Origin: an uncultured Opitutaceae bacterium
GTDB lineage: Bacteria; Verrucomicrobiota; Verrucomicrobiia; Opitutales; Opitutaceae
Assembly (NCBI GenBank): GCA_937958045.1
Contig: CALFXL010000071.1
Span: 67,155-131,154 of the forward strand
DNA length: 64,000 nt
Direction of reading: 5' to 3'
Positions 15,565 to 23,598 of the stretch are shown here, piece by piece. A program made the position numbers and the translations under genes. How positions within the stretch are numbered: the first letter of the stretch is position 1; each line of letters opens with the position of its first letter. The notes below the pieces were generated by a model. That model made no database searches, had not been told where the DNA came from, and saw only the letters and a list, made by a program, of their open reading frames with translations.

Positions 15565-16863
15565 ATGCGCCTTCTCGCCGCCTGCTTCAGTTTATTTCTG
15601 ACATCCGCATTGGCCGCGCCGCCGCAGCTGTCACGGATTTCCGACAACGCGTTCAGCGGCAGCTCGATCAACGTCGTCGCCAACATTCGCCAATCCGTCT
15701 GCACGCACGACGATCGCCAGTTCGCCGCTTACTACGACGCCGATGGCTACATGGTCCTCGCTGCGCGTAGTTTAAAACCGAATACAAACAACGCTTGGGA
15801 AATCGTGCGCACGCCCCATCGCGGCAATGTCGCGGACGCGCACAACTCGATCAGCCTGATCGTCGATGGCGCCGGCTTTCTTCACGTCTCGTGGGATCAC
15901 CACGGCAATCCTCTCAACTACGCCCGCTCCGTCGCTCCCGGATCGCTCGAACTCGGCCCTAAAATTTCCATGACCGGCGAGCGCGAGTCGCGCGTCACCT
16001 ACCCGCAGTTTTTCGCGCATCCGTCCGGCGATCTTCTCTTTCTCTATCGCGACGGTCGTTCCGGACAGGGCTCACTCGTGCTCAATCGCTACGATGTCGC
16101 CACCCAAACGTGGCGCACCGTGCAGCCCAACCTCATCGACGGCGAAGCCAAACGAAGCCCTTACTGGGCGATGACCGTCGACGCGCGCGGCTCGCTTCAT
16201 CTCGCGTGGAATTGGCGCGAATCCCCCGACGTCGCCACCAACCAGGACCTCGCCTACGCGCGCTCGGACGATGTAGGGGAAACGTGGATACAAATCGACG
16301 GAACGCCTCAGGCGCTGCCCATCACCGCCGCCAACGGCGGCTACGCCGCGCGCATCCCGCAAAACTCCAACCTGATGAACCCGCCGTTCATCACGACCGA
16401 TGCCCGGCAGCGTCCTTATCTCTTGAGCTACTGGTCGCCTGCGAGTGGCTACCCGCCGCAGTTTCAAATCGTTCATCACGACGGCAAGGCTTGGCGCCAA
16501 ATTTTGGGACCAACACCGCGCAACACCTTCACGCTCGCCGGCGGCGGCACCAAGCGTCCGCCGATTTCACGCGGGCTGCTTCTCGTCAGCGATGAGCGGC
16601 TGCATCTCGTTTATCGCGACGATTCACGCGACAGCCGCATCGTATTAGCCACGCGCTCGCTCAACAACGCCTCCACTTGGTCCGAAGATCTGATCACCGA
16701 AAATTCCGTCGGCGCGTGGGAACCGTCGTACGACTCCGGCGCATGGCAGAAGCATCGCCAGCTCCACATGCTCGTGCAGCACGCCGAGCAACGCGACGGC
16801 AACGATCGCTCCGCCGCGCAAACCCCGCCGGCTGACATTTCCGTCCTTACTTGGACGCCATGA
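15565..16863 (+). CDS. Secreted BNR_4-family propeller protein, possible polysaccharide lyase (PL24/PL25-like)
   Basis: 432 residues with a signal peptide (MRLLAACFSLFLTSALAA). 'DAHNSISLIVDGAGFLHVSW' followed by 'DHHGNPLNYARS' is the core of BNR_4 proteins. From memory, PL25 ulvan lyases use two His 20 residues apart plus a Tyr and an Arg 16 apart. Here H93 and H113 are 20 apart, and Y146 ('TYPQF') and R162 ('LYRDG') are 16 apart, so the full tetrad seems present. Activity on ulvan or another uronic-acid polymer is therefore possible, not shown. It pairs with the propeller glycosidase just upstream. Confidence 0.68.
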   Translation: MRLLAACFSLFLTSALAAPPQLSRISDNAFSGSSINVVANIRQSVCTHDDRQFAAYYDADGYMVLAARSLKPNTNNAWEIVRTPHRGNVADAHNSISLIVDGAGFLHVSWDHHGNPLNYARSVAPGSLELGPKISMTGERESRVTYPQFFAHPSGDLLFLYRDGRSGQGSLVLNRYDVATQTWRTVQPNLIDGEAKRSPYWAMTVDARGSLHLAWNWRESPDVATNQDLAYARSDDVGETWIQIDGTPQALPITAANGGYAARIPQNSNLMNPPFITTDARQRPYLLSYWSPASGYPPQFQIVHHDGKAWRQILGPTPRNTFTLAGGGTKRPPISRGLLLVSDERLHLVYRDDSRDSRIVLATRSLNNASTWSEDLITENSVGAWEPSYDSGAWQKHRQLHMLVQHAEQRDGNDRSAAQTPPADISVLTWTP

Positions 16864-16924
16864 TTCGTCACCGCTCCGCCTCCTCCTCCGTCCGCCCGGC
16901 ACGCATCCGGCTTAATTCGCCCAC

Positions 16925-18688
16925 GTGAAAACTTCCTCGCTCGCGCTCGATCTCGCGTCTCTTCGCTCCGCCTTTTCGCAAAGTCTCGCGCCCTCCGCAC
17001 TCGTCGATGAGATCGCGCGTCGCGACGACACCTGGGCCGATCCCGCGCTCTGGATCCACCGTCTTCCGAAATCCGCCTGGCAACAATCCGCCGCTTCTCT
17101 CGAAGCCCTCGGCCCCTCCGATCAACGTCCGCTCTTCGGCGCTCCGTTCGCGATCAAAGACAACATCGATCTCGCCGGCGTCCCCACGACTTCCGCGTGT
17201 CCTGCCTACGCCTACACGCCCGCCACTTCGTCGCCTGTGGTCGAGCGTTTGCTTAACGCCGGCGCGATTCCGCTGGGCAAAACCAATCTCGATCAATTCG
17301 CCACCGGTCTCGTCGGTGTTCGCTCGCCGTACGGCACGCCACGCAACGCCTTCAACGCCGACTACATCCCCGGCGGCTCCAGCTCCGGCTCCGCCACCGC
17401 CGTCGCGGCCGGTCTTTGTAGTTTTTCTTTGGGTACAGACACCGCCGGCTCCGGACGTATTCCCGCGGCATTCAATAATCTCGTCGGCCTCAAACCTACG
17501 CGCGGCCTCCTCAGCACACGCGGCCTTGTTCCCGCCTGCCGCACGCTCGACTGCGTTTCCATCTTCACACGCACCATCGCCGACGCCGCCGAAGTCCTCT
17601 CCGTCGCCGCCGCTTACGATCCCCAAGATCCTTACAGCCGTCCCGCCGCTCCTCCGCTCATCGACGAAAACTGGCTGCCGCGCATCGGCGTGCCGCGCGC
17701 CGACCAACTCCGATTCTTCGGCGACACCGACGCCGAAAAACTTTTCACCGCCGCGATCGAGCGCTGGCGCGAATTGGGCGCGACGCTCGTCGAGATCGAC
17801 TTCGCTCCGTTTGTCGAAGCCGCACGCTTGCTCTACGAGGGTCCGTGGGTTGCCGAACGTTTCGCCGCCATTCGCGACTTCATCGAGAAAAGTCCTGACG
17901 CGCTCCATCCCGTCACGCGCAAGATCATCGAGGGCGCGCGTACGCTGACCGCCGTCGGCGCATTCGAGGCGATCTACAAACTCGCGGATCTCCGCCGCCG
18001 CGCGGTATCCGTCTGGGAAAACATCGACGTGCTGCTGACGCCCACCGCCGGCACCGTCTACAAAGTCGCCGAGGTCGAAGCCGATCCCATCCAGCTCAAC
18101 AGCAATCTCGGCTACTACACCAACTACCTGAATCTCTTCGATCTCTGCGCCGTCGCCATCCCTGCGGGTTTTCTCCCCAACGGTTTGCCCTGGGGCGTCA
18201 CCTTGGTCGCTCCCGCGTTTCACGACGACCGCGTTCTCCGCCTTGCTGCAAAATTCCTCGGCGAACAATCGCCCGTTCGCGCCCTCCGCGCGGCCGGCCC
18301 CACCGTCAAACTCGCCGTCTGCGGCGCTCATCTCAGCGGTCTTCCTCTCAACAGCCAACTTACCCGCCTCGGCGCTCGTCTCGCCCGCACCACGCAGACC
18401 GCGCCGCTCTACAAACTGTTCGCGCTTCCCGGCACCACTCCGCCCAAGCCCGGTCTTGTTCGCGTCTCCGACGACGGCGCCGCCATCGATGTGGAAGTCT
18501 GGGAAATCCCCGTCGCCGCATACGGACATTTTGTGTCCCAAATTCCAGCCCCGCTCGGCATCGGCACGCTCACGCTCGCCGATGGCGAAACCGTCCAAGG
18601 TTTTCTTTGCGAAGCCGCCGCTATCACCGGCGCCCGCGACATCACCCAGTTCGGCGGCTGGCGCGCTTTTTTGCGGAGCACACCGTAA
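16925..18688 (+). CDS. atzF: Allophanate hydrolase
   Basis: Hydrolyses allophanate to ammonia and CO2, the last step after the carboxylase and the DUF1989 deiminase. 587 residues, normal length, from a GTG start at 16925. The amidase-signature domain occupies about residues 1-440: 'FAIKDNID' carries the catalytic Lys, 'IPGGSSSGSATAVA' a Ser of the triad and 'LGTDTAGSGRIPAAF' the nucleophile Ser. The C-terminal ~130 residues ('LAVCGAHLSGLPLN...') are the allophanate-hydrolase-specific domain. It is 61 bases downstream of the BNR_4 gene and separated from the carboxylase by 2.5 kb of glycan-related genes. Confidence 0.93.
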   Translation: MKTSSLALDLASLRSAFSQSLAPSALVDEIARRDDTWADPALWIHRLPKSAWQQSAASLEALGPSDQRPLFGAPFAIKDNIDLAGVPTTSACPAYAYTPATSSPVVERLLNAGAIPLGKTNLDQFATGLVGVRSPYGTPRNAFNADYIPGGSSSGSATAVAAGLCSFSLGTDTAGSGRIPAAFNNLVGLKPTRGLLSTRGLVPACRTLDCVSIFTRTIADAAEVLSVAAAYDPQDPYSRPAAPPLIDENWLPRIGVPRADQLRFFGDTDAEKLFTAAIERWRELGATLVEIDFAPFVEAARLLYEGPWVAERFAAIRDFIEKSPDALHPVTRKIIEGARTLTAVGAFEAIYKLADLRRRAVSVWENIDVLLTPTAGTVYKVAEVEADPIQLNSNLGYYTNYLNLFDLCAVAIPAGFLPNGLPWGVTLVAPAFHDDRVLRLAAKFLGEQSPVRALRAAGPTVKLAVCGAHLSGLPLNSQLTRLGARLARTTQTAPLYKLFALPGTTPPKPGLVRVSDDGAAIDVEVWEIPVAAYGHFVSQIPAPLGIGTLTLADGETVQGFLCEAAAITGARDITQFGGWRAFLRSTP

Positions 18689-18735
18689 TCAGCGCCGAAT
18701 GCACCTGTGGTTTCTCCGTTGCTTGCGGAAGAGCG

Positions 18736-19770
18736 TCACAGCGGACGCCGCAATTGGAACAACAACTGGAGCACCGTTTCGAGATCGCTTCCGATTTCGT
18801 AGCGTCCCCGTTTTTTGAATACAAGCGAGCGACAGCGGTTGCTCTTCAATGCGGCTTCATCGGCTTCCTCCACGCGGACTTCGCTTCCGCGCAGCGACAA
18901 CGTTTCCATCACCGAAAGCGGCGTCCACGCGATCGGTATGCCGGTTGCGTCGAAACCGATTTCCCAACCGCCAATCTCCGCCTCGGACAAAAGCGGTTTC
19001 GTTAACAACGCCGGATAACGGCGCACAAAATCCGGAATCGTCCGCGCGGCCACGCGCAGCTTCACCGCCACGCTTAGTCCGCGAAAATATTGTTGGAAAT
19101 TCGTCACGCGCCCGGTGCGAAACTGATCGTACACATCGAGCGGATCCACCCCGAGCAGGTTCATGCCGTTCCACACGCCATGTTCGTTGCGGCTGCCGAA
19201 TTCCTTCCAGTTGTACCAACTCTGAAAATCATCCGTCAGGCGCAGCCCGATCTCCAAATGCAGATGCGCACGTTCGCGCGGAATCGCGTAGCCGCTCGCA
19301 CTTCTGCCCATGATGGCGATTTCCTGTCCGCGCTCCACACGCGCACCGACGCGCACGTCCGCCGGAATACTCGCGAGATGCGCATACATCGAATATACCG
19401 CCGGCTGTTGATCCACGTGCTCGATCACCACGTAGCGTCCATAACTGCTGTGTCCCGGCTGGCGGCTCACATGACGCACGATTCCCGGAAGAATCGCATA
19501 AATGGGATCGGTCGGTTCGCCGCGTCGATCGCGTTTCTCCGGACGAATGTCGATGCCTTCGTGAAAACGTGATCCGCCGTTGCGCACGCAGCCGTACAAT
19601 CCCGACTCCGGCACACCCGACGCCGTCGGCTGGATAAACGCCGTAAACGGTTTTCCTTCCCAATACGCGCGGCTCGGCGTGGGCCACGACAGCTCGAGCG
19701 ACTGAGCCTGCGTCGCGAGTGTTGTCACAGATGCCAGCGTCCAAGCTCCGAGGATTCGAAAAGAGATCAT
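18736..19770 (-). CDS. Secreted M23 (LytM) family peptidase
   Basis: 344 residues with a signal peptide (MISFRILGAWTLASVTTLATQAQS). The zinc-site motifs of M23 peptidases are 'RFHEGIDI' (HxxxD) and 'HLHLEIG' (HxH), with 'YVVIEHV' and 'GQEIAIMGRSG'-like strands between them. Such enzymes cut peptidoglycan cross-bridges or, when inactive, activate amidases. The C-terminal ~130 residues are not recognised. It converges with allophanate hydrolase; the stops are 47 bases apart. Confidence 0.85.
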   Translation of the reverse strand: MISFRILGAWTLASVTTLATQAQSLELSWPTPSRAYWEGKPFTAFIQPTASGVPESGLYGCVRNGGSRFHEGIDIRPEKRDRRGEPTDPIYAILPGIVRHVSRQPGHSSYGRYVVIEHVDQQPAVYSMYAHLASIPADVRVGARVERGQEIAIMGRSASGYAIPRERAHLHLEIGLRLTDDFQSWYNWKEFGSRNEHGVWNGMNLLGVDPLDVYDQFRTGRVTNFQQYFRGLSVAVKLRVAARTIPDFVRRYPALLTKPLLSEAEIGGWEIGFDATGIPIAWTPLSVMETLSLRGSEVRVEEADEAALKSNRCRSLVFKKRGRYEIGSDLETVLQLLFQLRRPL

Positions 19771-19828
19771 AAGAAAACGAATGAGTTAGCGCCGATGCCG
19801 GCATATTCAAATTTTGGATACAGGCGAT

Positions 19829-21016
19829 TCATGCCGACGCTTCCACCGTCAATGCGCCCAGCACTTCCGATCCGATCGCGTCCGCGACCAGTCGACCGCG
19901 CAGCGTCAGCCGCAGGCGGCCATCGGCGTTTTCCGCCAATCCGTCCGCGACGAGTCGTGCGCTCAACGCATCGAGCGCAGCCGAGGCGGCATCGGAGAGT
20001 CTTCCGCGCAGCGCAGGCAAATCGACGCCTTCATTCATGCGCAGCCCAAAGATCAGCGAATCTTCGACCAACAACTCCGGCGTCAGCACCGTGCGATCTT
20101 CGGTGGCGCGATGTCCCTGTCCCAACAGTTCGAGCCATTTCTCCAGATCCGCGACGTTGGTGCCGCGCGCGCCGGCGTGCTGCGAGGCTCCCGATGGCCC
20201 AAGCCCCACCCATGCATGCATGCGCCATGTATTCAAATTATGGAGACATGCATGGCCCGGCCGCGCGAAGTTGGAGATTTCGTACTGCGGATAACCCGCG
20301 GCATCGAGTTTGGCCCAGGTGCGTTCGTAGAGACGCGCTTCGCGTTCGGGATCGAGTTTCGCTTTCCCCTGCGAAAGTTTCACCCAGAGTTTCGTGTCTT
20401 CCTCGAACGTCAGGCAGTATGTCGAAAGATGATCCGGCCCGAGCGCGAGCGCTTGCTCGAGATCGCCGAGCCAAAGCGCCTCGTCCTGTCCCGGCAGCGC
20501 AAACATCAGATCGAGGTTCACGCTCTGAAATTCCGCCGCGCGAATGCGTTCGTACGCGCGAAAAATCTGCTCACGCGTGTGCTGGCGTCCGAGCGCTTCG
20601 AGCAGATCAGGCTGAAAGCTCTGCACGCCCATCGAAATGCGCGTGACGCCGATCTCCTTCAGCGCCTGCAAACGCGCATCGGTCACCGATGCCGGCGCCA
20701 TTTCCACCGACCACTCCGCCGGACGCTTTTCGCCGCAGCACCGATGCACCACTTCGCCGAGCCGCACGAGATCGCTGGGCGACAGCAGTCCCGGCGTGCC
20801 TCCGCCCCAAAACACCGTCGAGACCGGCGAATCCCACGTCACCAAATCCGCTTCCTGCGCGACGCCGGTGAGGTAGCGATCGATGCCTTCGCGCGTCGGC
20901 TTCTCCTGATAAAACGCGCAAAAATCACACGTCGTCGCGCAAAACGGAACATGCACGTACAGCCCCAACGGGGTGTCGGCGCTGCGCGCGTCGCGCACTG
21001 AGGTGATTTCGCTCAT
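19829..21016 (-). CDS. hemW: HemW-like radical SAM protein (coproporphyrinogen III oxidase homologue)
   Basis: 395 residues. 'YVHVPFCATTCDFCAFY' contains the radical-SAM CxxxCxxC cluster motif; 'FWGGGTPGLLSPSDL' is the SAM-binding GGGTP; 'RISMGVQSFQ' and 'NLDLMFALPGQ' follow in the usual order. 'CLHNLNTWRMHAWVGLGPSG' corresponds to the HNxxYW heme-binding segment of HemW, here with Thr in place of Tyr. HemW is a heme chaperone, not a true coproporphyrinogen oxidase, which would have a longer N-terminus. It lies 58 bases upstream of the M23 gene on the same strand. Confidence 0.87.
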   Translation of the reverse strand: MSEITSVRDARSADTPLGLYVHVPFCATTCDFCAFYQEKPTREGIDRYLTGVAQEADLVTWDSPVSTVFWGGGTPGLLSPSDLVRLGEVVHRCCGEKRPAEWSVEMAPASVTDARLQALKEIGVTRISMGVQSFQPDLLEALGRQHTREQIFRAYERIRAAEFQSVNLDLMFALPGQDEALWLGDLEQALALGPDHLSTYCLTFEEDTKLWVKLSQGKAKLDPEREARLYERTWAKLDAAGYPQYEISNFARPGHACLHNLNTWRMHAWVGLGPSGASQHAGARGTNVADLEKWLELLGQGHRATEDRTVLTPELLVEDSLIFGLRMNEGVDLPALRGRLSDAASAALDALSARLVADGLAENADGRLRLTLRGRLVADAIGSEVLGALTVEASA

Positions 21017-21073
21017 TGCAATGGTGTTGAGATTATGTTGCCTTGCCCCCGATTTTTAATCGGAAAAATCCAC

Positions 21074-22039
21074 ATGCAAAACACCCGTTTCTCCCACGCG
21101 AGACGATTCTTCCTCGGCCTCGGCCTCATTTCCAGCATCCTCCTGAGTGGCTGTAACACCACCTCGGTGACGAATCTGACGCCGAGCAGTTTGCGCGCTA
21201 ATCCCTCGCACATCTACACGATCTCGGCGCGCATCAAGCCCCGGGTTTCGAACTATGTGCCGGGCACCGTGCTTCCGAGCATCATCATCAATAGCCAGCG
21301 CTATCGCATGACGAAGAGCCCGCTCGGCGAAGATATTTTCGAATTCGATTACCAGATTCCCGCCGGCCAGACGGAGCTGAAGTACTATTTTGAATACACC
21401 TATCAGGTGCGTAACAACGGCGTGCTGAGCACGCGCGAAGATTACACCCAGGTGTATCAATCCAGCATCGTCGGTCGTTACGTGCTCTCGCTCGAAGCCG
21501 TGCGCGGTCCGGTCGGCGCTCGCATCAGCATCGTTGGTCGCGGCTTTACACCGAACGACGTCGTGTATTTCGACGGCACACCTGTCCGCACGGTTTATGA
21601 ATCGTCCAGCGCGGTGAGCTTCTACGTCCCCGCGGTTGAACCCAATCGCAACTACAACGTCACGATCGGCGGCGATCTCGGTCAGGCCGAAGTCGGCACC
21701 TTCCGCGTCGACGGCATCGGTGGCGCCGCATCCGCGCCTGCGGCCGGTCTCGCCGCGCAGTCCGGTGGCACGCTGCTCGTCAATCCGACGGCGCTATCCC
21801 TCAAGCAGGGCCAGAAGGTTAACCTCACGTTCACCGCGCCGGTCGCAGCTCCCGCGGGTGGTTTGCTCATCGATATCACCACCGACATTCCCGAGAGCGT
21901 GATCATGCCGGAGGTCGTCATTCCCGCCGGTTCCAACACGATCACCGTCAGCATCGAAGCGGGGCGTCCCGGTCAGGGGAGCCTCTTCTGCACCGGCATC
22001 GGCGTTCGCGAGCTCGTGATTCCTGTCACCGTCCGCTAA
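21074..22039 (+). CDS. Lipoprotein with IPT/TIG-like domain
   Basis: 321 residues from the ATG at 21074 (MQNTRFSHARR). The lipobox is 'ILLSGC', so the protein is lipid-anchored. The middle part, 'GARISIVGRGFTPNDVVYFDG' followed by 'VSFYVPAVEPNRNYNVTIGG', is an IPT/TIG immunoglobulin-like fold. The C-terminal ~80 residues ('LKQGQKVNLTFTAPVAAP') look like another beta-sandwich. The partner or ligand is unknown. The gene is followed by a strong intrinsic terminator. Confidence 0.78.
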   Translation: MQNTRFSHARRFFLGLGLISSILLSGCNTTSVTNLTPSSLRANPSHIYTISARIKPRVSNYVPGTVLPSIIINSQRYRMTKSPLGEDIFEFDYQIPAGQTELKYYFEYTYQVRNNGVLSTREDYTQVYQSSIVGRYVLSLEAVRGPVGARISIVGRGFTPNDVVYFDGTPVRTVYESSSAVSFYVPAVEPNRNYNVTIGGDLGQAEVGTFRVDGIGGAASAPAAGLAAQSGGTLLVNPTALSLKQGQKVNLTFTAPVAAPAGGLLIDITTDIPESVIMPEVVIPAGSNTITVSIEAGRPGQGSLFCTGIGVRELVIPVTVR

Positions 22040-22060
22040 CGCGCGACTCGCGTTTTTTCA

Positions 22061-22089
22061 ACCGGCGTCACCCGACGCCGGTTTTTTTT
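22061..22089 (+). terminator. Rho-independent terminator after the lipoprotein gene
   Basis: ACCGGCGTC, an ACCC loop and GACGCCGGT make a perfect 9-bp stem followed by eight T's, 22 bases after the stop at 22039. Confidence 0.9.
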
Positions 22090-22153
22090 GCGCCCATCAC
22101 CGCGTATTCACTCCGAAACTACGGCAGACAAGATCCGTGCCGCGTCGCGACTC

Positions 22154-23455
22154 TCAGCGCACACGTTTAAACAAAAACGCCGCCGCGCCGTCATGACCGC
22201 TCGTCCACGGCTGCGCGATGCGCGCGTCGATTTGATCAAATTGTCCGTTCGTTTCGCGGACAAACGCTTCTGCCACCGCTTCGTTTTCCTCGCGATCGAG
22301 ACTGCACGTGCTGTAAACGAGCCGACCGCCTTCACTCACGAGCGCGGCCGCAGCACGCAACAAGCGAAGCTGCTGGGCAGCATGTTGCGCAAAATCGCCC
22401 GCGCGCAGTCGCCATTTCACGTCCGCGCGGTGACGCATCACACCAGTGTTGGAGCAAGGCACATCGATCAACACCGCCGCATACTGCTTCGGCAGATCAT
22501 GACGCGCGAACAGCGCCTCGCCTTCCGCCACAAAATCTCCCGCCAGCGGTTGTCCCGACACGCCGGAGATGCGCGAAAAGTTATCTTTCAATCGCTCCGC
22601 ACGCTCCGGCAGATCCACCGCGACCAATGTTCCCGAGCCCATCCGATCCGCGATCGCCATGCTTTTGCCGCCTGGCGCCGCGCAGAGATCGAGCACGGAT
22701 TCACCCGCACGCGGCGCGAGTAAATCCACCGACAATCGTGTAGCCGGATCCTGCAAATACACGCGTCCCGCGGCGAGTGCGGTTTCCACTTTCGACCAGC
22801 TGCCCGGTTTCACTTCATAAAACGACGGCCACTCCGTCGGCACCAACCACATGCGCTCGTTATCGTCGGGCGCTTGGTTCACGTCGCGCCAGCGCGCATA
22901 CACGGTCGCGGGTTTTTGGTTCCACTCGAGAAGTGCGCGCGTGGCCGTTTGGCCAAATTGCCCGAGCCAACGCTGCACCAGCCATTCGGGATGAGAAAAA
23001 TAGCGCGCGAGTTCCGCCACCGGCGCGTCAGCCGAAGGCACCGGCTCCGTTGCGAGCCCGGCCGCCAGCTTGCGCACCACCGCGTTGATCAAGCGCACTT
23101 CCGCAGGATTCGCGAGGCGCTTGGCCTGCTCCACCGCGTAGTGACCCACGCGCGCCGCATGATGTTCATCGCCGCCTTCGATCAATTCGTAACCGGCGAC
23201 CAACAGCACGCCTTGCACGCGCGGTCGCGGCGGCAGCGTGATCAACTCCCGCAGATGCGCATCGAGTCGACCGCGATGGCGTACCGCGCCGAGAAATAAA
23301 TTCTGGCAGCGTCCGCGCTCCACGCCCGTGAGCCCGCGCGGGAGCGTTTCGAGCAGGGCATCCACGCGTTCTCCGCTCTCGATCCACCGCGCCACCAATC
23401 GGGCCGCATGCGCCCATGGCGTGAATTTTGTGGTAGAGTCGGAAGTGCTCGTCAT
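22154..23455 (-). CDS. rsmB: 16S rRNA (cytosine-967) methyltransferase RsmB
   Basis: 433 residues. The N-terminal ~140 residues are a NusB-like RNA-binding domain. The C-terminal Rossmann domain has the SAM motif 'VLDLCAAPGGKSMAI' and the two catalytic segments 'DVPCSNTGVMRHRADVKWR' (PCS motif) and 'VYSTCSLDREENE' (TC motif). These place it in the RsmB/Sun family that methylates C5 of cytosine in 16S rRNA. The antisense frame of the next gene does not overlap its start. Confidence 0.9.
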   Translation of the reverse strand: MTSTSDSTTKFTPWAHAARLVARWIESGERVDALLETLPRGLTGVERGRCQNLFLGAVRHRGRLDAHLRELITLPPRPRVQGVLLVAGYELIEGGDEHHAARVGHYAVEQAKRLANPAEVRLINAVVRKLAAGLATEPVPSADAPVAELARYFSHPEWLVQRWLGQFGQTATRALLEWNQKPATVYARWRDVNQAPDDNERMWLVPTEWPSFYEVKPGSWSKVETALAAGRVYLQDPATRLSVDLLAPRAGESVLDLCAAPGGKSMAIADRMGSGTLVAVDLPERAERLKDNFSRISGVSGQPLAGDFVAEGEALFARHDLPKQYAAVLIDVPCSNTGVMRHRADVKWRLRAGDFAQHAAQQLRLLRAAAALVSEGGRLVYSTCSLDREENEAVAEAFVRETNGQFDQIDARIAQPWTSGHDGAAAFLFKRVR

Positions 23456-23598
23456 CGCGTCAAACTTCCCGGCCCTCCCTGCTTGGCAAGCGCGAAGGCA
23501 TCGACACGCCCGCGCGATTTTCCCTCGGAAACGCGTTGGTTGACATTCTCCCCCCCACTGCCCTCAACTGAACAATTCAGAATCGCAACACTCACCTT

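Noticed and set aside
20205..20256. CCATGCATG...CATGCATGG inverted repeat inside hemW
   Set aside because: It encodes the normal HNxxxW segment of HemW with no insertion relative to the family, so the palindrome is probably a by-product of codon choice.
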